NCBI RefSeq assembly: GCF_030504955.1
Contig: NZ_JAUKTR010000004.1
Location: forward strand, 241,283-305,282
Direction of reading: 5' to 3'
From: Peiella sedimenti
GTDB lineage: Bacteria; Pseudomonadota; Alphaproteobacteria; Caulobacterales; Caulobacteraceae
DNA length: 64,000 bases
In this document: positions 20,801 through 29,004 of the stretch, one piece after another
Layout: the number at the start of each line of letters is the position of its first letter
How positions within the stretch are numbered: position 1 is the stretch's first letter
Notes under the pieces: model-generated
Told to the model about the DNA's origin: nothing
Database searches by the model: none
What the model saw: the letters and a program-made list of their open reading frames with translations, nothing else
Made by a program: the position numbers and the translations under genes

Positions 20801-21029
20801 CGCCCGAGTCGATGGTGAAATTGTTGTTCGAGTTCACGGTTACGGCCGTGCCGGACGTCAGGGTGATGGAGCCGCCATTGGCGATACGGACGCTGTCGGC
20901 GCCCGATCCCGTCGCATTCCCTGTCGTGATGGGCGTCGTGCGGGCGTTCGAGATGACGACCTCGGCGGCGGCGCCGGAAGCGATCGCAAGGGGAGCCAGG
21001 GCGACAGCCGCCGCGAGCAGTTTACGCAT
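17808..21029 (-). CDS. Autotransporter (type Va) with Asp-rich passenger
   Basis: A 1073-residue type V secretion protein. A signal peptide (MRKLLAAAVALAPLAIASGA, cut near AAA) is followed by a Gly/Thr/Asn-rich beta-helix-like passenger with repeated SITNSG and FANTG-type turns. The C-terminal barrel of about 280 residues begins near YPAQPGQTSAWLQE and ends in RATFRF with the terminal Phe used by BamA. Four acidic clusters rich in Asp-X-Asp (about residues 116, 290, 483 and 533) resemble thrombospondin type 3 calcium loops. The role of the passenger is unknown; adhesion is a guess. GGGGATT precedes the start. Confidence 0.85.
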   Translation of the reverse strand: MRKLLAAAVALAPLAIASGAAAEVVISNARTTPITTGNATGSGADSVRIANGGSITLTSGTAVTVNSNNNFTIDSGGTITFENSGDGSTAVLVNGGVTADITLGGSIRLTDTQGSNTDTDNDGDLDGAFATGTGRFGLRVTGPDPLTGDISLARNSSIILEGNSSAGVSVETGLVGDFSSRATISVLGNDNFGIHLLGPVSGNVTIGGAVAATGPGSTSVSIEGDIGGSAVVDGVLTTTGFRYSTRPSQTFIERLDGDDLGLGGPALRIAGDIAGGLLLDRAQPNLDPDEDDEDNDGITDSSETTAVITSYGPAAAVLIGSDSRAITLGEVGTGDRAYAFINRGSIAGHGVFDGFTGIGVQIGDGQAVTLMGGLRNEGEIVGDGFRASTTAILINSGATVPAIVNTGTILSESYFDGAAFSATGIHIAAGAGVTSFANTGVLDANRLGEDGDARAFVDEAGTVTSITNSGKIRATIFPTDDSDDDDDADIDPGNEEITGQAIALDLRANTTGVSIVQTGVNDGDDGDDDVADPDGDSDGVDDADEPVIQGDILFGSGDDTLDVQNGFVTGAMAFGDGQDQLLISGGSVVRGAVTDTDGLLDINLTSGTLEARQATTTTISSLNVGSGGSLLVSIDAANNIVGGFNVTGAANFATGAAVGVRFTSLLQDPTRFVIVQAGTLTAGALDDDLISTNSPYLFVTQAGTDVGAGQVYVDVRRRTAAEAGLNGAETSALDAVYNALGSDSALRNYFLDQTTRENFINAFEQMLPDHSGGPLMSLAAGVDSVTRALAGRGYPAQPGQTSAWLQEINFYADKDKDQAYGFRSEGFGFAGGIERGTAMGAVGVSVAFTSSDLEDPEAEAEEQLSASLLELGLYWRAQGQRWTTWARVAGGYASFDSTRQFVVTGINRRTESSWNGYTLAAAGGASYEHTFGRYSIRPELMVEYFMLSEDSHEESGGGAGFDLGIDSRDGHVLSSTAAVSFGAAFGQNRWFRPEVRLGWKQNISVEAGETTARFLSGGAPFLLTPDTFEGGGPLIGFRLNVGNEMSFLSLEGDAEMIDDYIRYNVLLRATFRF

Positions 21030-21190
21030 CAGGAATCCCCTACGATCTCAGTCACAGTCAAACGACGGCGCTCGGAAGCACGCGAAGCGCGCCGAGCCTG
21101 CCCCAACTTTCGCGAATTTGAGGCGAATGCAAGGCCAAACCCGCCGTCGCGGCATAGCACTGATCGGCCCGCGGCCCAAAGGCCTCCATA

Positions 21191-21220
21191 TTGCGCCGCC
21201 TGCTTTCATGGTGATATCGT
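21191..21220 (+). promoter_or_regulatory. Possible promoter of the SPFH gene
   Basis: TTGCGC (21191-21196) and TATCGT (21215-21220) are 18 bp apart, 26 bp upstream of the start codon. The match to the sigma-70 consensus is only partial. Confidence 0.25.
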
Positions 21221-21245
21221 CGCGCAATCGCACCTGGAGGGGGCC

Positions 21246-22118
21246 ATGCCCGAGATCACCGCTACCAATGAACGCGCCGCCCGCACGGCAAGCGGCCTGT
21301 TGATGTTGCTTCTGTCGCTGGCGCTGCTGATCGGGTCAGTTCCGTTGTTCGCTCAGGAAACCGGCCTCTCCATCCTGGGCGGCATTCTCTGCGCGTCTGT
21401 GGGTGCGTTCCTGATGATGGGGCTGTACGCCCTGCAGCCGAACCAGGCGGCGGCCCTGACCTTCTTCGGCGAGTATCGCGGCACGGACCGGACCACCGGT
21501 CTGCGCTGGGTGGCCCCGTGGATCATGCGCAAGAAGGTGTCGGTGCGGGTTCGCAACGTCACCAGCGACAAGCTGAAGGTGAACGACAAGCGCGGCAATC
21601 CGATCGAGATCGCCGCCAACGTCGTCTGGCGGGTGCGCGACACGGCCCAGGCCCTGTTCGACGTGGATGACTATGCGGAGTTCGTGAATATTCAGATCGA
21701 TACGGGTCTGCGGGACATCGCCTCGCACTACGCTTACGACCACGGCGAGGATGAGGAGCCCACCCTGCGAGCCGACGCCGAACTGGTGGCCGAGCGCCTG
21801 CGCGAGGAGCTGAACACCCGGGTCGCGGTGGCGGGTATCGTCGTCGACGAAGCGCGTCTGGCGCACCTGGCCTATGCTTCGGAAATCGCCAGCGCCATGC
21901 TGAAGCGACAGCAGGCCGAGGCCGTGCTGGCCGCCCGCCGACTGATCGTGAAAGGCGCGGTGGGGATGGTCGAGAGCGCCCTGACCGATTTGGGGGAGCG
22001 TGGCGTCGTTGACCTGGACGAGGATCGCAAGGCGGCCATGGTCTCCAACCTGCTGGTGGTGCTGTGCGCCGACCGCGAAGCTCAGCCGGTCGTGAACACG
22101 GGCACGCTGTACGGCTGA
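21246..22118 (+). CDS. SPFH (stomatin/prohibitin) domain membrane protein
   Basis: A 290-residue protein with two N-terminal membrane segments ([15 protein letters not shown] and [17 protein letters not shown]), then the SPFH/band 7 domain from [17 protein letters not shown] through ITV-type strands, and a helical tail with [18 protein letters not shown] that would form the oligomerisation helix. SPFH proteins build ring or cage assemblies on membranes; the substrate here is unknown. GGAGGGGG precedes the ATG closely. It is followed after 4 nt by a gene for a small Arc-like protein, and this pairing is probably functional. Confidence 0.88.
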   Translation: MPEITATNERAARTASGLLMLLLSLALLIGSVPLFAQETGLSILGGILCASVGAFLMMGLYALQPNQAAALTFFGEYRGTDRTTGLRWVAPWIMRKKVSVRVRNVTSDKLKVNDKRGNPIEIAANVVWRVRDTAQALFDVDDYAEFVNIQIDTGLRDIASHYAYDHGEDEEPTLRADAELVAERLREELNTRVAVAGIVVDEARLAHLAYASEIASAMLKRQQAEAVLAARRLIVKGAVGMVESALTDLGERGVVDLDEDRKAAMVSNLLVVLCADREAQPVVNTGTLYG

Positions 22119-22122
22119 TCCC

Positions 22123-22290
22123 ATGGCCGCAAAGCCAGAGAAAAAGCCCTTCCTGTTGCGGATCAATCCCGCTGTCCTGGCGGCGGTCGAGAAATCGGCC
22201 GCCGCTGATCTGCGCAGCGTCAACGCCCAAATCGAGATTCTTCTGCGCGAGGCTCTGGCGCGCCGGGGAAGGGACCTGGGGACAGACTGA
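22123..22290 (+). CDS. Small Arc/ribbon-helix-helix protein
   Basis: A 55-residue protein: MAAKPEKKPFLLRINP, then AVLAAVEKSAAADL, then RSVNAQIEILLREAL and a basic tail. The layout of one beta strand (PFLLRI) and two helices, with RSVN-Q-I at the start of the second helix, matches the Arc repressor fold (Arc has RSVNSEI). It could bind DNA as a dimer. It starts 4 nt after the SPFH gene, so the two are almost certainly co-transcribed. Whether it regulates the operon or has another partner is not visible. Confidence 0.8.
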   Translation: MAAKPEKKPFLLRINPAVLAAVEKSAAADLRSVNAQIEILLREALARRGRDLGTD

Positions 22291-22301
22291 CCCCGCGGAT
22301 G

Positions 22302-22345
22302 GCTTGGCCATATTCGCGCCGAAATTCGGCGTAAGGCCAAGCTTT
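22302..22345 (+). terminator. Structured inverted repeat after the SPFH/Arc pair
   Basis: The outer arms GCTTGGCC (22302-22309) and GGCCAAGC (22335-22342) are perfect 8-bp complements and enclose an inner palindrome CGCCGAAATTCGGCG. TTTG follows at once. It is a plausible terminator located 11 nt after the small gene's stop. Confidence 0.55.
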
Positions 22346-22416
22346 GAGTGACGTGGCGCATCCTCAAGGCCGCCTCATGCGTTCTCGGGCCTGAGTACAA
22401 CAGCTGGAGGCCGACG

Positions 22417-23652
22417 ATGGCGATGGAAGACCGCGAGTTCCGCTGGGCGCCGCGTCTGGAGACGCGGATCGCCGATACGCTGCGGAACCTGGATCGCAGT
22501 TTCGACGATCCGCGGCCGCGCCTGGTCGACACCACCATGCAGTACGCCCCGGTCAGCGGCGGGGTGAAGCGCTACCTCCACGCCAAACGGGCATGGCTGG
22601 ACGCCCACCGGCCCGGAGTGCGCCACACCCTGGTGGTGCCTGGGCCGAAGTCACAGGCCCGCGAGGCGGGGCTGTTGACCGTCGCGGCGGCCAAGCTGCC
22701 GTTCTGCGCCGGCTATCGCTGGCCCATGAACCGAGACAAGTGGGCCGCCTGGCTGGCCTCGCTGAAACCCTCGGTCATCGAGGCGGGCGACCCTTACGGC
22801 CCCGGCGTCGCGGCGATCGAGGCGGGTCAGACGGTGGGGGCGCCGGTCGTCGGCTTCTGTCACTCGGATCCGGCCCAGCTGGCGGCGCTGCACTGGGGCG
22901 AATGGGCCAGGAAGCCCATCCAGAAGAAGTGGGCCGAGATCTTCAACCGTTTTGACATGGTCGTGGCCCCCAGCCGCTACATCGCCGGGCGCCTGTCCGA
23001 ATCCGGGGTGAGCCGGATCGTTCATCGGCCGCTAGGCGTGGACGTGGACACCTTCCATCCGGCAAAGGCGGATCCAGAGGGACTGCGGCGCGAGCTTCGG
23101 CTCGGCGACGAGGAGCGCCTGCTGGTCTTCGCCGGCCGTCCGGCGAAGGAAAAGAACGTCGATGTGATGGTCGAGGCGGTGCAGCGCCTCGGCGCGCCCT
23201 ATAGGCTGATCCTGGTGGGCGCGGGCGAGGGCTTCGAGGACGAGGACCGCGTGATCTGCCTGCCCTTCCAGCAGGACGCTTCGGCGGTGGCGCGAGTGAT
23301 CGCCAGCTGCGACGCCTTCGTCCACGCCAACGAAAAGGAACCCTTCGGCCTTGTGGTGCTCGAGGCCATGGCCTGCGGCGTGCCGGTGGTCGGGGTGAAC
23401 GCCGGAGGGGTGGCCGAAACCGTCGATGAGAGCGTCGGGCAACTGGCGTCGGCTCCGGAGGCTAGGGTCTACGCCCGGGCGATCTCGGACCTGTTCGAAC
23501 GCGACCTGAAGGGGCTGGGCGAAGCCGCGCGCGAGCGGGCGGCGACCCACTACTCGTGGAACCGCGTCTTCGAAGACCTATGCATGGTCTACGCCGAGGT
23601 AAGCGGCCGCTCCGCTTTCGTCGAGCCGGCGGAGGCCTACGCCGTCCACTGA
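22417..23652 (+). CDS. GT4-type glycosyltransferase
   Basis: A retaining GT-B glycosyltransferase of 411 residues. The N-terminal domain has YAPVSGGVKRYLHAKR, the usual acceptor-loop Gly pair; the C-terminal donor domain has VFAGRPAKEKNVDVMVEA and the EX7E-like motif KEPFGLVVLEAMACGVPVV. The sugar and acceptor cannot be named. The frame is open back to a GTG at 22348, but GGAGG lies 6 nt before the ATG at 22417, so that start is used. The last 75 nt overlap the opposing GT2 gene. Confidence 0.85.
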   Translation: MAMEDREFRWAPRLETRIADTLRNLDRSFDDPRPRLVDTTMQYAPVSGGVKRYLHAKRAWLDAHRPGVRHTLVVPGPKSQAREAGLLTVAAAKLPFCAGYRWPMNRDKWAAWLASLKPSVIEAGDPYGPGVAAIEAGQTVGAPVVGFCHSDPAQLAALHWGEWARKPIQKKWAEIFNRFDMVVAPSRYIAGRLSESGVSRIVHRPLGVDVDTFHPAKADPEGLRRELRLGDEERLLVFAGRPAKEKNVDVMVEAVQRLGAPYRLILVGAGEGFEDEDRVICLPFQQDASAVARVIASCDAFVHANEKEPFGLVVLEAMACGVPVVGVNAGGVAETVDESVGQLASAPEARVYARAISDLFERDLKGLGEAARERAATHYSWNRVFEDLCMVYAEVSGRSAFVEPAEAYAVH

Positions 23653-25008
23653 AGGCGGCAGGTCAGGCCGATGCTCGGTCTTGTCCCAATGAAAGGGCTT
23701 GCGCCCCAGCTGCCACAGGGCGTGGACCATCGCCACCGTCATCAGGCACCAATAGGCCGGCGCCAGCAGAGCGTCTCGAAGGTCATAGGCGACGCCGATG
23801 CGGCGACAGGCGGTGACGCTGATCGTAATGGCGGTGACGTAGCCGAAGACAAGAAGCGCCAGGTCCGTGGGCGGTATCATCGGGACGACGCCCGCAAGAA
23901 GCGAGGTCAGAAGCGCCGCCGCAGCCCAGGCCAGGGCGAGCGCGTAGGCCAGCGCCGTGGCGGTGGTCTGGCCCAGCGTCAGCAGGAGGGCGGTCATGCC
24001 CCGGACGCCCAGGCGCGACGGTTCACGCGTATGGACTCCTAAGGTCTGGACGAAGCCCTTGAGCCAGCGCGCCCGCTGCGGCAGCCAGGCTGACAGATCC
24101 TCGGGCGGCGACTCCCAGGTCGGGCGGCTGATCATCCCTATGCGGTAGCCGTGGGCGTAGAGGCGGAACGCCATGTCCGCGTCTTCCGTGACGTTGTAGG
24201 GATCCCAGCCCCGCACCGCCTCAAGCGCCTCGCGCCGGAAGTGGTTGCTGGTGCCGCCCAGCGGCAGCGGCATGCGCAGCCTGGCGAGAGCGGGTAAGGC
24301 GGACTCGAATAGGGCGGCGTACTCGGCCCGGAACTGGCGCCCCACGAGGCCGGCCGAGGGACGGATTCGCAAGGGAGCCTGGAGGCAGGCGAGCCGCTGG
24401 TCCGAGGCGGCGAAGCGGGCGGCAGCCTCCCTCAGCTGTAAGGGGTCGGGCCGATCTTCGGCGTCGTAGACCACGACCAGCTCGCCCCGGCACCAGCCCA
24501 GGCCGTGGTTCAGGGCGCGAGGCTTGGTGCGCGGCGCGCCCGGCGGCACGATCCGCACCTGCATCCAGGGAGGCGGGCCGGCGCGAAGCATGGCCTCCAT
24601 GGTCTCGGGATCATCGGCCTCGACCAGGATCAGCGCCTCAATTCGGTCTGGGGGATAGTCGATGGCCCTGAGGTGATCGATCAGCTGGGCCGCCATGGCC
24701 GCCTCGTGCCGAACCGCCACCAGCAGCGAATAGAACGGAAGCCGAGAGGCGGGCGGCGGCTCGGGATGCCGGGACGAGGCGGAGAGCGCCAGGCAGGCCA
24801 GACGCCACAGGCAGCCGATCAGAAATCCCCACCACAGCGTGCGGTGGATCACGGTGGTCAGCAGGTCGAAATCGGCGACGCCGAGAGTGATCGCGCCCCC
24901 GACGAAAAGCGCGACCGTCGCCGCCTGGCCAAGGGTGAAGGCGCGCATCGCCGCGCCCTGACGCTCCGGCGGTCCGGGCGCAGGCCCCAGTAGCCGCACC
25001 TCAAGCAC
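23578..25008 (-). CDS. GT2-family glycosyltransferase, membrane-bound
   Basis: A processive-type family 2 glycosyltransferase of 476 residues. Two N-terminal hydrophobic stretches are followed by the catalytic domain: YSLLVAVRHEA, the DXD-type VVYDAEDRPDP, GGTSNHFRREAL, NVTEDADMAFRLY, and QRARWLKGF, the Q(R/Q)XRW motif of cellulose and hyaluronan synthases. Three or four C-terminal membrane segments follow. The GTG at 25008 has AGGGGG 6 nt upstream and is preferred over the ATG at 24948. It probably makes or exports a beta-linked polysaccharide; the product is unknown. Confidence 0.82.
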   Translation of the reverse strand: MLEVRLLGPAPGPPERQGAAMRAFTLGQAATVALFVGGAITLGVADFDLLTTVIHRTLWWGFLIGCLWRLACLALSASSRHPEPPPASRLPFYSLLVAVRHEAAMAAQLIDHLRAIDYPPDRIEALILVEADDPETMEAMLRAGPPPWMQVRIVPPGAPRTKPRALNHGLGWCRGELVVVYDAEDRPDPLQLREAAARFAASDQRLACLQAPLRIRPSAGLVGRQFRAEYAALFESALPALARLRMPLPLGGTSNHFRREALEAVRGWDPYNVTEDADMAFRLYAHGYRIGMISRPTWESPPEDLSAWLPQRARWLKGFVQTLGVHTREPSRLGVRGMTALLLTLGQTTATALAYALALAWAAAALLTSLLAGVVPMIPPTDLALLVFGYVTAITISVTACRRIGVAYDLRDALLAPAYWCLMTVAMVHALWQLGRKPFHWDKTEHRPDLPPSVDGVGLRRLDESGAAAYLGVDHA

Positions 25009-25075
25009 GCAACACCCCCTGATGAACCCTCTGGTTGCGCACTCTGCACAATCCGAGGGCCGTCGAAAAGGTGTG

Positions 25076-27094
25076 TTATCTCAAAGAGTCGTAGGGCCTG
25101 GGTCCGAACGAGCCGCGTTCGATGTCTTCCAGCAGCGACAGGCGCGCGGTCCCGCCATTCAGTCGGGCCTGATAGACCTGCCGGTTCTCCATGACCCGCA
25201 TCATGTAGTTCCGGGTCTCGGTAAAGGGCACGCACTCGATGAAGTCGAGCGCATCGACGTTCGGGTCACGCGGGTCGCCGCAGTAGGGGATCCATTGCGG
25301 CGGGCGGGCCGGGCCTGCGTTGTAGGCCACGGCGGTCAGCAGATACGAGCCGTTCTGCGCCTGGAGCATTTCACCCAGGTGATAGGCGCCCAGCTGCATG
25401 TTGTAGTCGGCGTCCCAAAGCCGGCTTTCGGACCAGGGCACTCCCATGCGACCGGCCACGCCCCGCGCCGTCGAGGGCAGCAGCTGCATCATGCCGCGCG
25501 CATCGGCGCTGGAGCGGGCGCGCGGATCGAAGGCGCTTTCCTGGCGCGTGATGGCCAGGACGAAGGCCTCGTCGGCGTCCATGGGATGGGTGGGGTAGCT
25601 GCGGATCGGATAGGCGCGCTCGGGCAGGACGACGCCCTTCTGGCCCGCCGTGCGGCCCACATGCAGGGACAGGTCCTGATCGCCGTAGTCGCGAGACAGA
25701 TCAACGAGGAGCGCCAGATCGGCCGGGCGCTCCAGTTGTCCGTCCAGCTCCATGACGAACACGCGCATCAGGGGCCGCTCGTCCGCCTCGGCCAGGAGGC
25801 GCGCCGCGCGCACCAGTGGATAGGCTTCGAAGCGCGCCTGATCCTGGGCGCTGATCTCGGGTTCGGATGGCAGGCGGATTTGCTGCACGCCCGCGGCCTG
25901 GGCCGCCAGCTGACCATAGAAGGAATGGATATGCTGACCGCCCTCGCGCCAGTAGGCGAGGGCCTGATCGCGATTACCTGCGGCGTCGGCGGCGCGGCCC
26001 AGCCAGTAATAGGCGCGACCCTGGGTGATGGGGGTCGAGCTCATCCGGCGCAGGGCGTCGAAATGCTGGGCCGCGCGCACGGGGTCGTTGAGCTTGCGAA
26101 GGGCCGCCCAGCCGGCGAAGAACTCGGCGTCCACGGCGCGCTCGCCCGAGGTGAAGCCGTGACCTGCCATGGCCTCATAGGCGGCGCGGCCGTTGCCGGC
26201 TTGCAGCGCGTCGATGAAATAGTTGCGCCGCTCGGTCCACAGCAGGTTTTGCCCCGCGCGGTCCTGGGGCGCGGGCGGGAAGCGTCCCAGCTCGGCGAAG
26301 CCCTCGCTCTCGCGGCCGTTCAGGCGGGCGCGGCGGGCCCGCTCCACCGCCAGGCCCGGATGATCCGCCAGCGACCCCGCCACATAGCCGGAACCTGAGC
26401 CGTTCCGCAGGGCGACGCGCGCCTCGGCGAGGGCGCGCCACTCGTCGGACACCAGCGGCAGCATGGCCCGCATGGCGGGCCCCTGAGCGTCATAGAGCAG
26501 GGTGTCGAGCCGCCGCTCGTGGTCGTCGCGGGTCAGCCAGCCGCCGAAGCGCGCCAGGAACCGCTCCTGTTCGTTGAGGTCGAAGACCCGTTCGCGCCAC
26601 CACTGGCGGGCGAAGACCCGCGCCTGATCGCCGCGTCCGGCCGCGTCCAGAGCCTGGGCCAGGGCGATGGCGCCCCAGACGGTCTGGGGTTCTTCGTCGC
26701 CGAACCAGGCGATGATCTGCTGGGGCGGCAGGCCGGAGGTTTCGAGCGTGCGCTCCTGAGCGCGGATGCGGCTTTCGGCGCGGGGCCAGTTGCGCAGGGC
26801 GTCGCGGTCCGCCTGAAGCGAGGAAAAGCTCATGTGATCGCCCGCCACGTCGATCAGCGCCCATTTGACGATCAGCCGCGCCGTCGGATCGCCGATGCGG
26901 GACATGACCTCTTCGGTGCCGATCACGTCGCCGGCGCGGGCCTGGGCCAGGCCCTGGGCGAAGAGCGAGGCGTCCTGCTGGGAGAGGATGCGCGGCTGAT
27001 AGGGGACCTGGGCGGACGCCGTGGTCGCCACGGGGGCGACGCCCGGCTGGAGTTGCACGGCCAGGGCGAGGATCAGCAGCGGTCCAATCAGCAC
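25076..27094 (-). CDS. Soluble lytic murein transglycosylase
   Basis: A periplasmic enzyme that cleaves peptidoglycan strands to 1,6-anhydromuropeptides. The 672-residue protein has an N-terminal signal ([14 protein letters not shown]), a long alpha-superhelical region of about 450 residues like that of Slt70, and a C-terminal SLT domain with the catalytic Glu in [15 protein letters not shown], then [10 protein letters not shown] and AYNAGP. The start is GTG with AGAAGGAT upstream. It is divergent from dapA. Confidence 0.92.
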   Translation of the reverse strand: MLIGPLLILALAVQLQPGVAPVATTASAQVPYQPRILSQQDASLFAQGLAQARAGDVIGTEEVMSRIGDPTARLIVKWALIDVAGDHMSFSSLQADRDALRNWPRAESRIRAQERTLETSGLPPQQIIAWFGDEEPQTVWGAIALAQALDAAGRGDQARVFARQWWRERVFDLNEQERFLARFGGWLTRDDHERRLDTLLYDAQGPAMRAMLPLVSDEWRALAEARVALRNGSGSGYVAGSLADHPGLAVERARRARLNGRESEGFAELGRFPPAPQDRAGQNLLWTERRNYFIDALQAGNGRAAYEAMAGHGFTSGERAVDAEFFAGWAALRKLNDPVRAAQHFDALRRMSSTPITQGRAYYWLGRAADAAGNRDQALAYWREGGQHIHSFYGQLAAQAAGVQQIRLPSEPEISAQDQARFEAYPLVRAARLLAEADERPLMRVFVMELDGQLERPADLALLVDLSRDYGDQDLSLHVGRTAGQKGVVLPERAYPIRSYPTHPMDADEAFVLAITRQESAFDPRARSSADARGMMQLLPSTARGVAGRMGVPWSESRLWDADYNMQLGAYHLGEMLQAQNGSYLLTAVAYNAGPARPPQWIPYCGDPRDPNVDALDFIECVPFTETRNYMMRVMENRQVYQARLNGGTARLSLLEDIERGSFGPRPYDSLR

Positions 27095-27136
27095 AAAGAT
27101 ATCCTTCTTCCCTTCAGCAAGTCAGCGCCGGGCCCG

Positions 27137-27165
27137 TTGCGGCGGAAGGCCCTGACGCCTAGGTT
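27137..27165 (+). promoter_or_regulatory. Possible dapA promoter
   Basis: TTGCGG (27137-27142) and TAGGTT (27160-27165) are separated by 17 bp and end 31 nt before the dapA ATG. The spacing is ideal but both hexamers are imperfect. Confidence 0.3.
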
Positions 27166-27196
27166 CGCGACAAATCACACGAGCTTCGTTTCACCC

Positions 27197-28081
27197 ATGA
27201 TCCAACCCCTGTTCAAGGGCGTCTTCACCGCCTTGGTCACACCATTTCGTGACGGAAAAGTGGACGAGGCCGCATTCCGCGCCCTGGTCGAACGCCAGAT
27301 CGAGGGCGGGGTTCAAGGTCTGGTGCCGATGGGCACCACCGGCGAGAGCGCGACCCTGACTCCAGACGAACACAAGCGGGTGGTCGAGCTGTGCATCGAA
27401 GTCGCGGCGGGACGCGTGCGCGTCATCGCCGGCGCCGGCAGCTCGTCCACCGACAAGGCCATTGAACTGGCCCGCCACGCCAAGACGGTGGGCGCGGACG
27501 GCGCCCTGGTCGTGACGCCCTATTACAACCGACCCAGTCAGGAGGGCATGGCGCGCCACTTCGAGGCCGTGTGCGATGCGGTCGACCTGCCGATCGTTCT
27601 CTACAACGTGCCCTCGCGCACCGGCGTGGACCTGAGCAACGAGACGGTGCTGCGCGCGGCCAAGCACCCCAACTGCGCGGGCCTGAAGGACGCCACGTCT
27701 GACCTGGCTCGGCTCAGCCTGATGAGGAACGAAGTCCCTGAGGGCTTCAGCCTGCTGTCGGGGGACGACCCCACCTTCCTCGGCTATCTGGCGCATGGCG
27801 GCCACGGCGTGATCTCGGTCACCTCCAACGTTGCGCCCCAGGCCATGGCGGCGCTCTATCAGGCGGCGGTCGACGGGGATTACCCCTCGGCCCTGGCGTG
27901 GCAGGACCGGCTGATCCGCCTGCATAAGGCCCTGTTCGCCGACAGCTCGCCCGCGCCGACCAAGTACGCCCTCTCCAGGCTGGGCCTGTGCCTTGAAGAC
28001 TGCCGCATGCCGATCGCGGAGTGTGCGCTGCCTGCGCGCCCGCAGGTGGACGCCGCCATGCGCGCCGCCGGCGTGATCTGA
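27197..28081 (+). CDS. dapA: 4-hydroxy-tetrahydrodipicolinate synthase
   Basis: DapA condenses pyruvate and aspartate semialdehyde, the first step toward lysine and diaminopimelate for peptidoglycan. The 294-residue TIM barrel shows [19 protein letters not shown], the Tyr in [20 protein letters not shown], and the Schiff-base Lys in AGLKDATSD. The frame is open far upstream through the divergent promoter, but [10 protein letters not shown] is the family start. smpB follows after 1 nt, a conserved pair in this group. Confidence 0.96.
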   Translation: MIQPLFKGVFTALVTPFRDGKVDEAAFRALVERQIEGGVQGLVPMGTTGESATLTPDEHKRVVELCIEVAAGRVRVIAGAGSSSTDKAIELARHAKTVGADGALVVTPYYNRPSQEGMARHFEAVCDAVDLPIVLYNVPSRTGVDLSNETVLRAAKHPNCAGLKDATSDLARLSLMRNEVPEGFSLLSGDDPTFLGYLAHGGHGVISVTSNVAPQAMAALYQAAVDGDYPSALAWQDRLIRLHKALFADSSPAPTKYALSRLGLCLEDCRMPIAECALPARPQVDAAMRAAGVI

Positions 28082-28082
28082 C

Positions 28083-28547
28083 ATGGCCGAGCCGGCCCGC
28101 AAGTTGATCGCCGAGAACCGGCGCGCTCGCTTCGACTACTTCCTCGAAGACTCGCTCGAGGCGGGCTTGGCCCTGACCGGCACCGAGGTGAAGTCCCTGC
28201 GCGAAGGCAAGGCCAACATCGCCGAATCCTACGCGGCGGTGGAGGGGCGCGAGATTGTCCTGATCAATGCGGACATCCCGCCCTACGGCAAGGCCAACCG
28301 CTTCAATCACGAGCCGCGCCGGCCGCGAAAGCTGCTGCTGCACCGCAAGCAGATCGACAAGCTGATCGGCGCGGTCGAGCGGGAAGGGCGCACCCTGATT
28401 CCGGTCAAGCTCTACTTCAACGAAAAAGGCAGGGCCAAGCTGGAAGTCGCGCTGGCGAAAGGCAAAAAGGTCCACGACAAGCGCGAGGCCACGGCCGAGC
28501 GCGACTGGAAGCGCGACAAGGCCCGGCTGCTGCGAGACCGCGGCTAG
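28083..28547 (+). CDS. smpB: SsrA-binding protein SmpB
   Basis: SmpB binds tmRNA and delivers it to stalled ribosomes for trans-translation. The 154-residue protein has [51 protein letters not shown], and the basic C-terminal tail [17 protein letters not shown] that fills the mRNA channel. It is probably co-transcribed with dapA. tmRNA itself was not found here. The stop overlaps the opposing small gene by 4 nt. Confidence 0.96.
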   Translation: MAEPARKLIAENRRARFDYFLEDSLEAGLALTGTEVKSLREGKANIAESYAAVEGREIVLINADIPPYGKANRFNHEPRRPRKLLLHRKQIDKLIGAVEREGRTLIPVKLYFNEKGRAKLEVALAKGKKVHDKREATAERDWKRDKARLLRDRG

Positions 28548-28726
28548 TTGAGCGGCTGGGCCGCGGCCACGCCTTCAATCGGGGCCCATTCCGCCACCGA
28601 AACCGGCGGCGTCAGCACGAAGGCCTTGGCCAGGGTGATGGTCAGCGTCAGCATGACGGCGCCGACGACCGCGCGCTTGTAAAGGCGGCGCTCCTTCTGT
28701 GAAAAGACGTGCTCTCGTGTACGCAT
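28544..28726 (-). CDS. Small single-pass membrane protein with an EcfG-type promoter
   Basis: A 60-residue protein: a charged, basic N-terminus ([18 protein letters not shown]), one membrane segment ([20 protein letters not shown]), and a short tail ending in AQPLN. I do not recognise the family. A longer frame runs upstream, but the ATG at 28726 has AGGAG 9 nt before it and lies 26 nt below a predicted start site from a perfect general-stress promoter. That promoter is the best evidence that the gene is real. A role in stress response is inference. Confidence 0.65.
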   Translation of the reverse strand: MRTREHVFSQKERRLYKRAVVGAVMLTLTITLAKAFVLTPPVSVAEWAPIEGVAAAQPLN

Positions 28727-28759
28727 GATCCTGAACTCCTGCAGCCCCTGCGCTGCTGG

Positions 28760-28784
28760 AACGAGGCGGCGCGAGTCGGGTTCC
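28760..28784 (-). promoter_or_regulatory. EcfG (general stress response) promoter
   Basis: On the minus strand GGAAC (28784-28780) is followed by 16 nt and CGTT (28763-28760). This is exactly the GGAAC-N16-CGTT pattern known for the EcfG/SigT sigma factors of alphaproteobacteria. It points at the 60-residue membrane protein gene, with about 34 nt between the -10 element and the ATG. Confidence 0.7.
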
Positions 28785-28830
28785 GAGATCGGCGCGGCCG
28801 CCGATGAAGTGTGGCGCCGGAACGCCACCC

Positions 28831-28876
28831 ATCCGGACTCGAAAAATACCGTCTGAATCGTCTGATCCGTCCGGAT
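28831..28876. repeat. Dispersed intergenic element, copy A
   Basis: ATCCGGAC (28831-28838) and GTCCGGAT (28869-28876) are perfect inverted ends. Between them lies a conserved core containing GTCTGAATCGTCTGA, a tandem 9-mer. Copy B at 52246-52296 shares about 36 of 41 positions. The rest of the 28727-29004 gap holds the stress promoter and nothing else I can name. Confidence 0.65.
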
Positions 28877-29004
28877 GACGGGACGACCGCCGGAACCGGC
28901 CGTCAGATCCAGAATAGGGCGACCTGGACTGGGGTGGACGAGCGAGACCGGCCGCTATGCAGGCCCTGCTGGTACGGCCCTCCCGAAGCCTGGGAGAGCG
29001 GAGA

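Noticed and set aside
28549..28828. Extended 94-codon version of the small stress-type protein
   Set aside because: The extra codons overlap the stress promoter, and the ribosome site supports the ATG at 28726.
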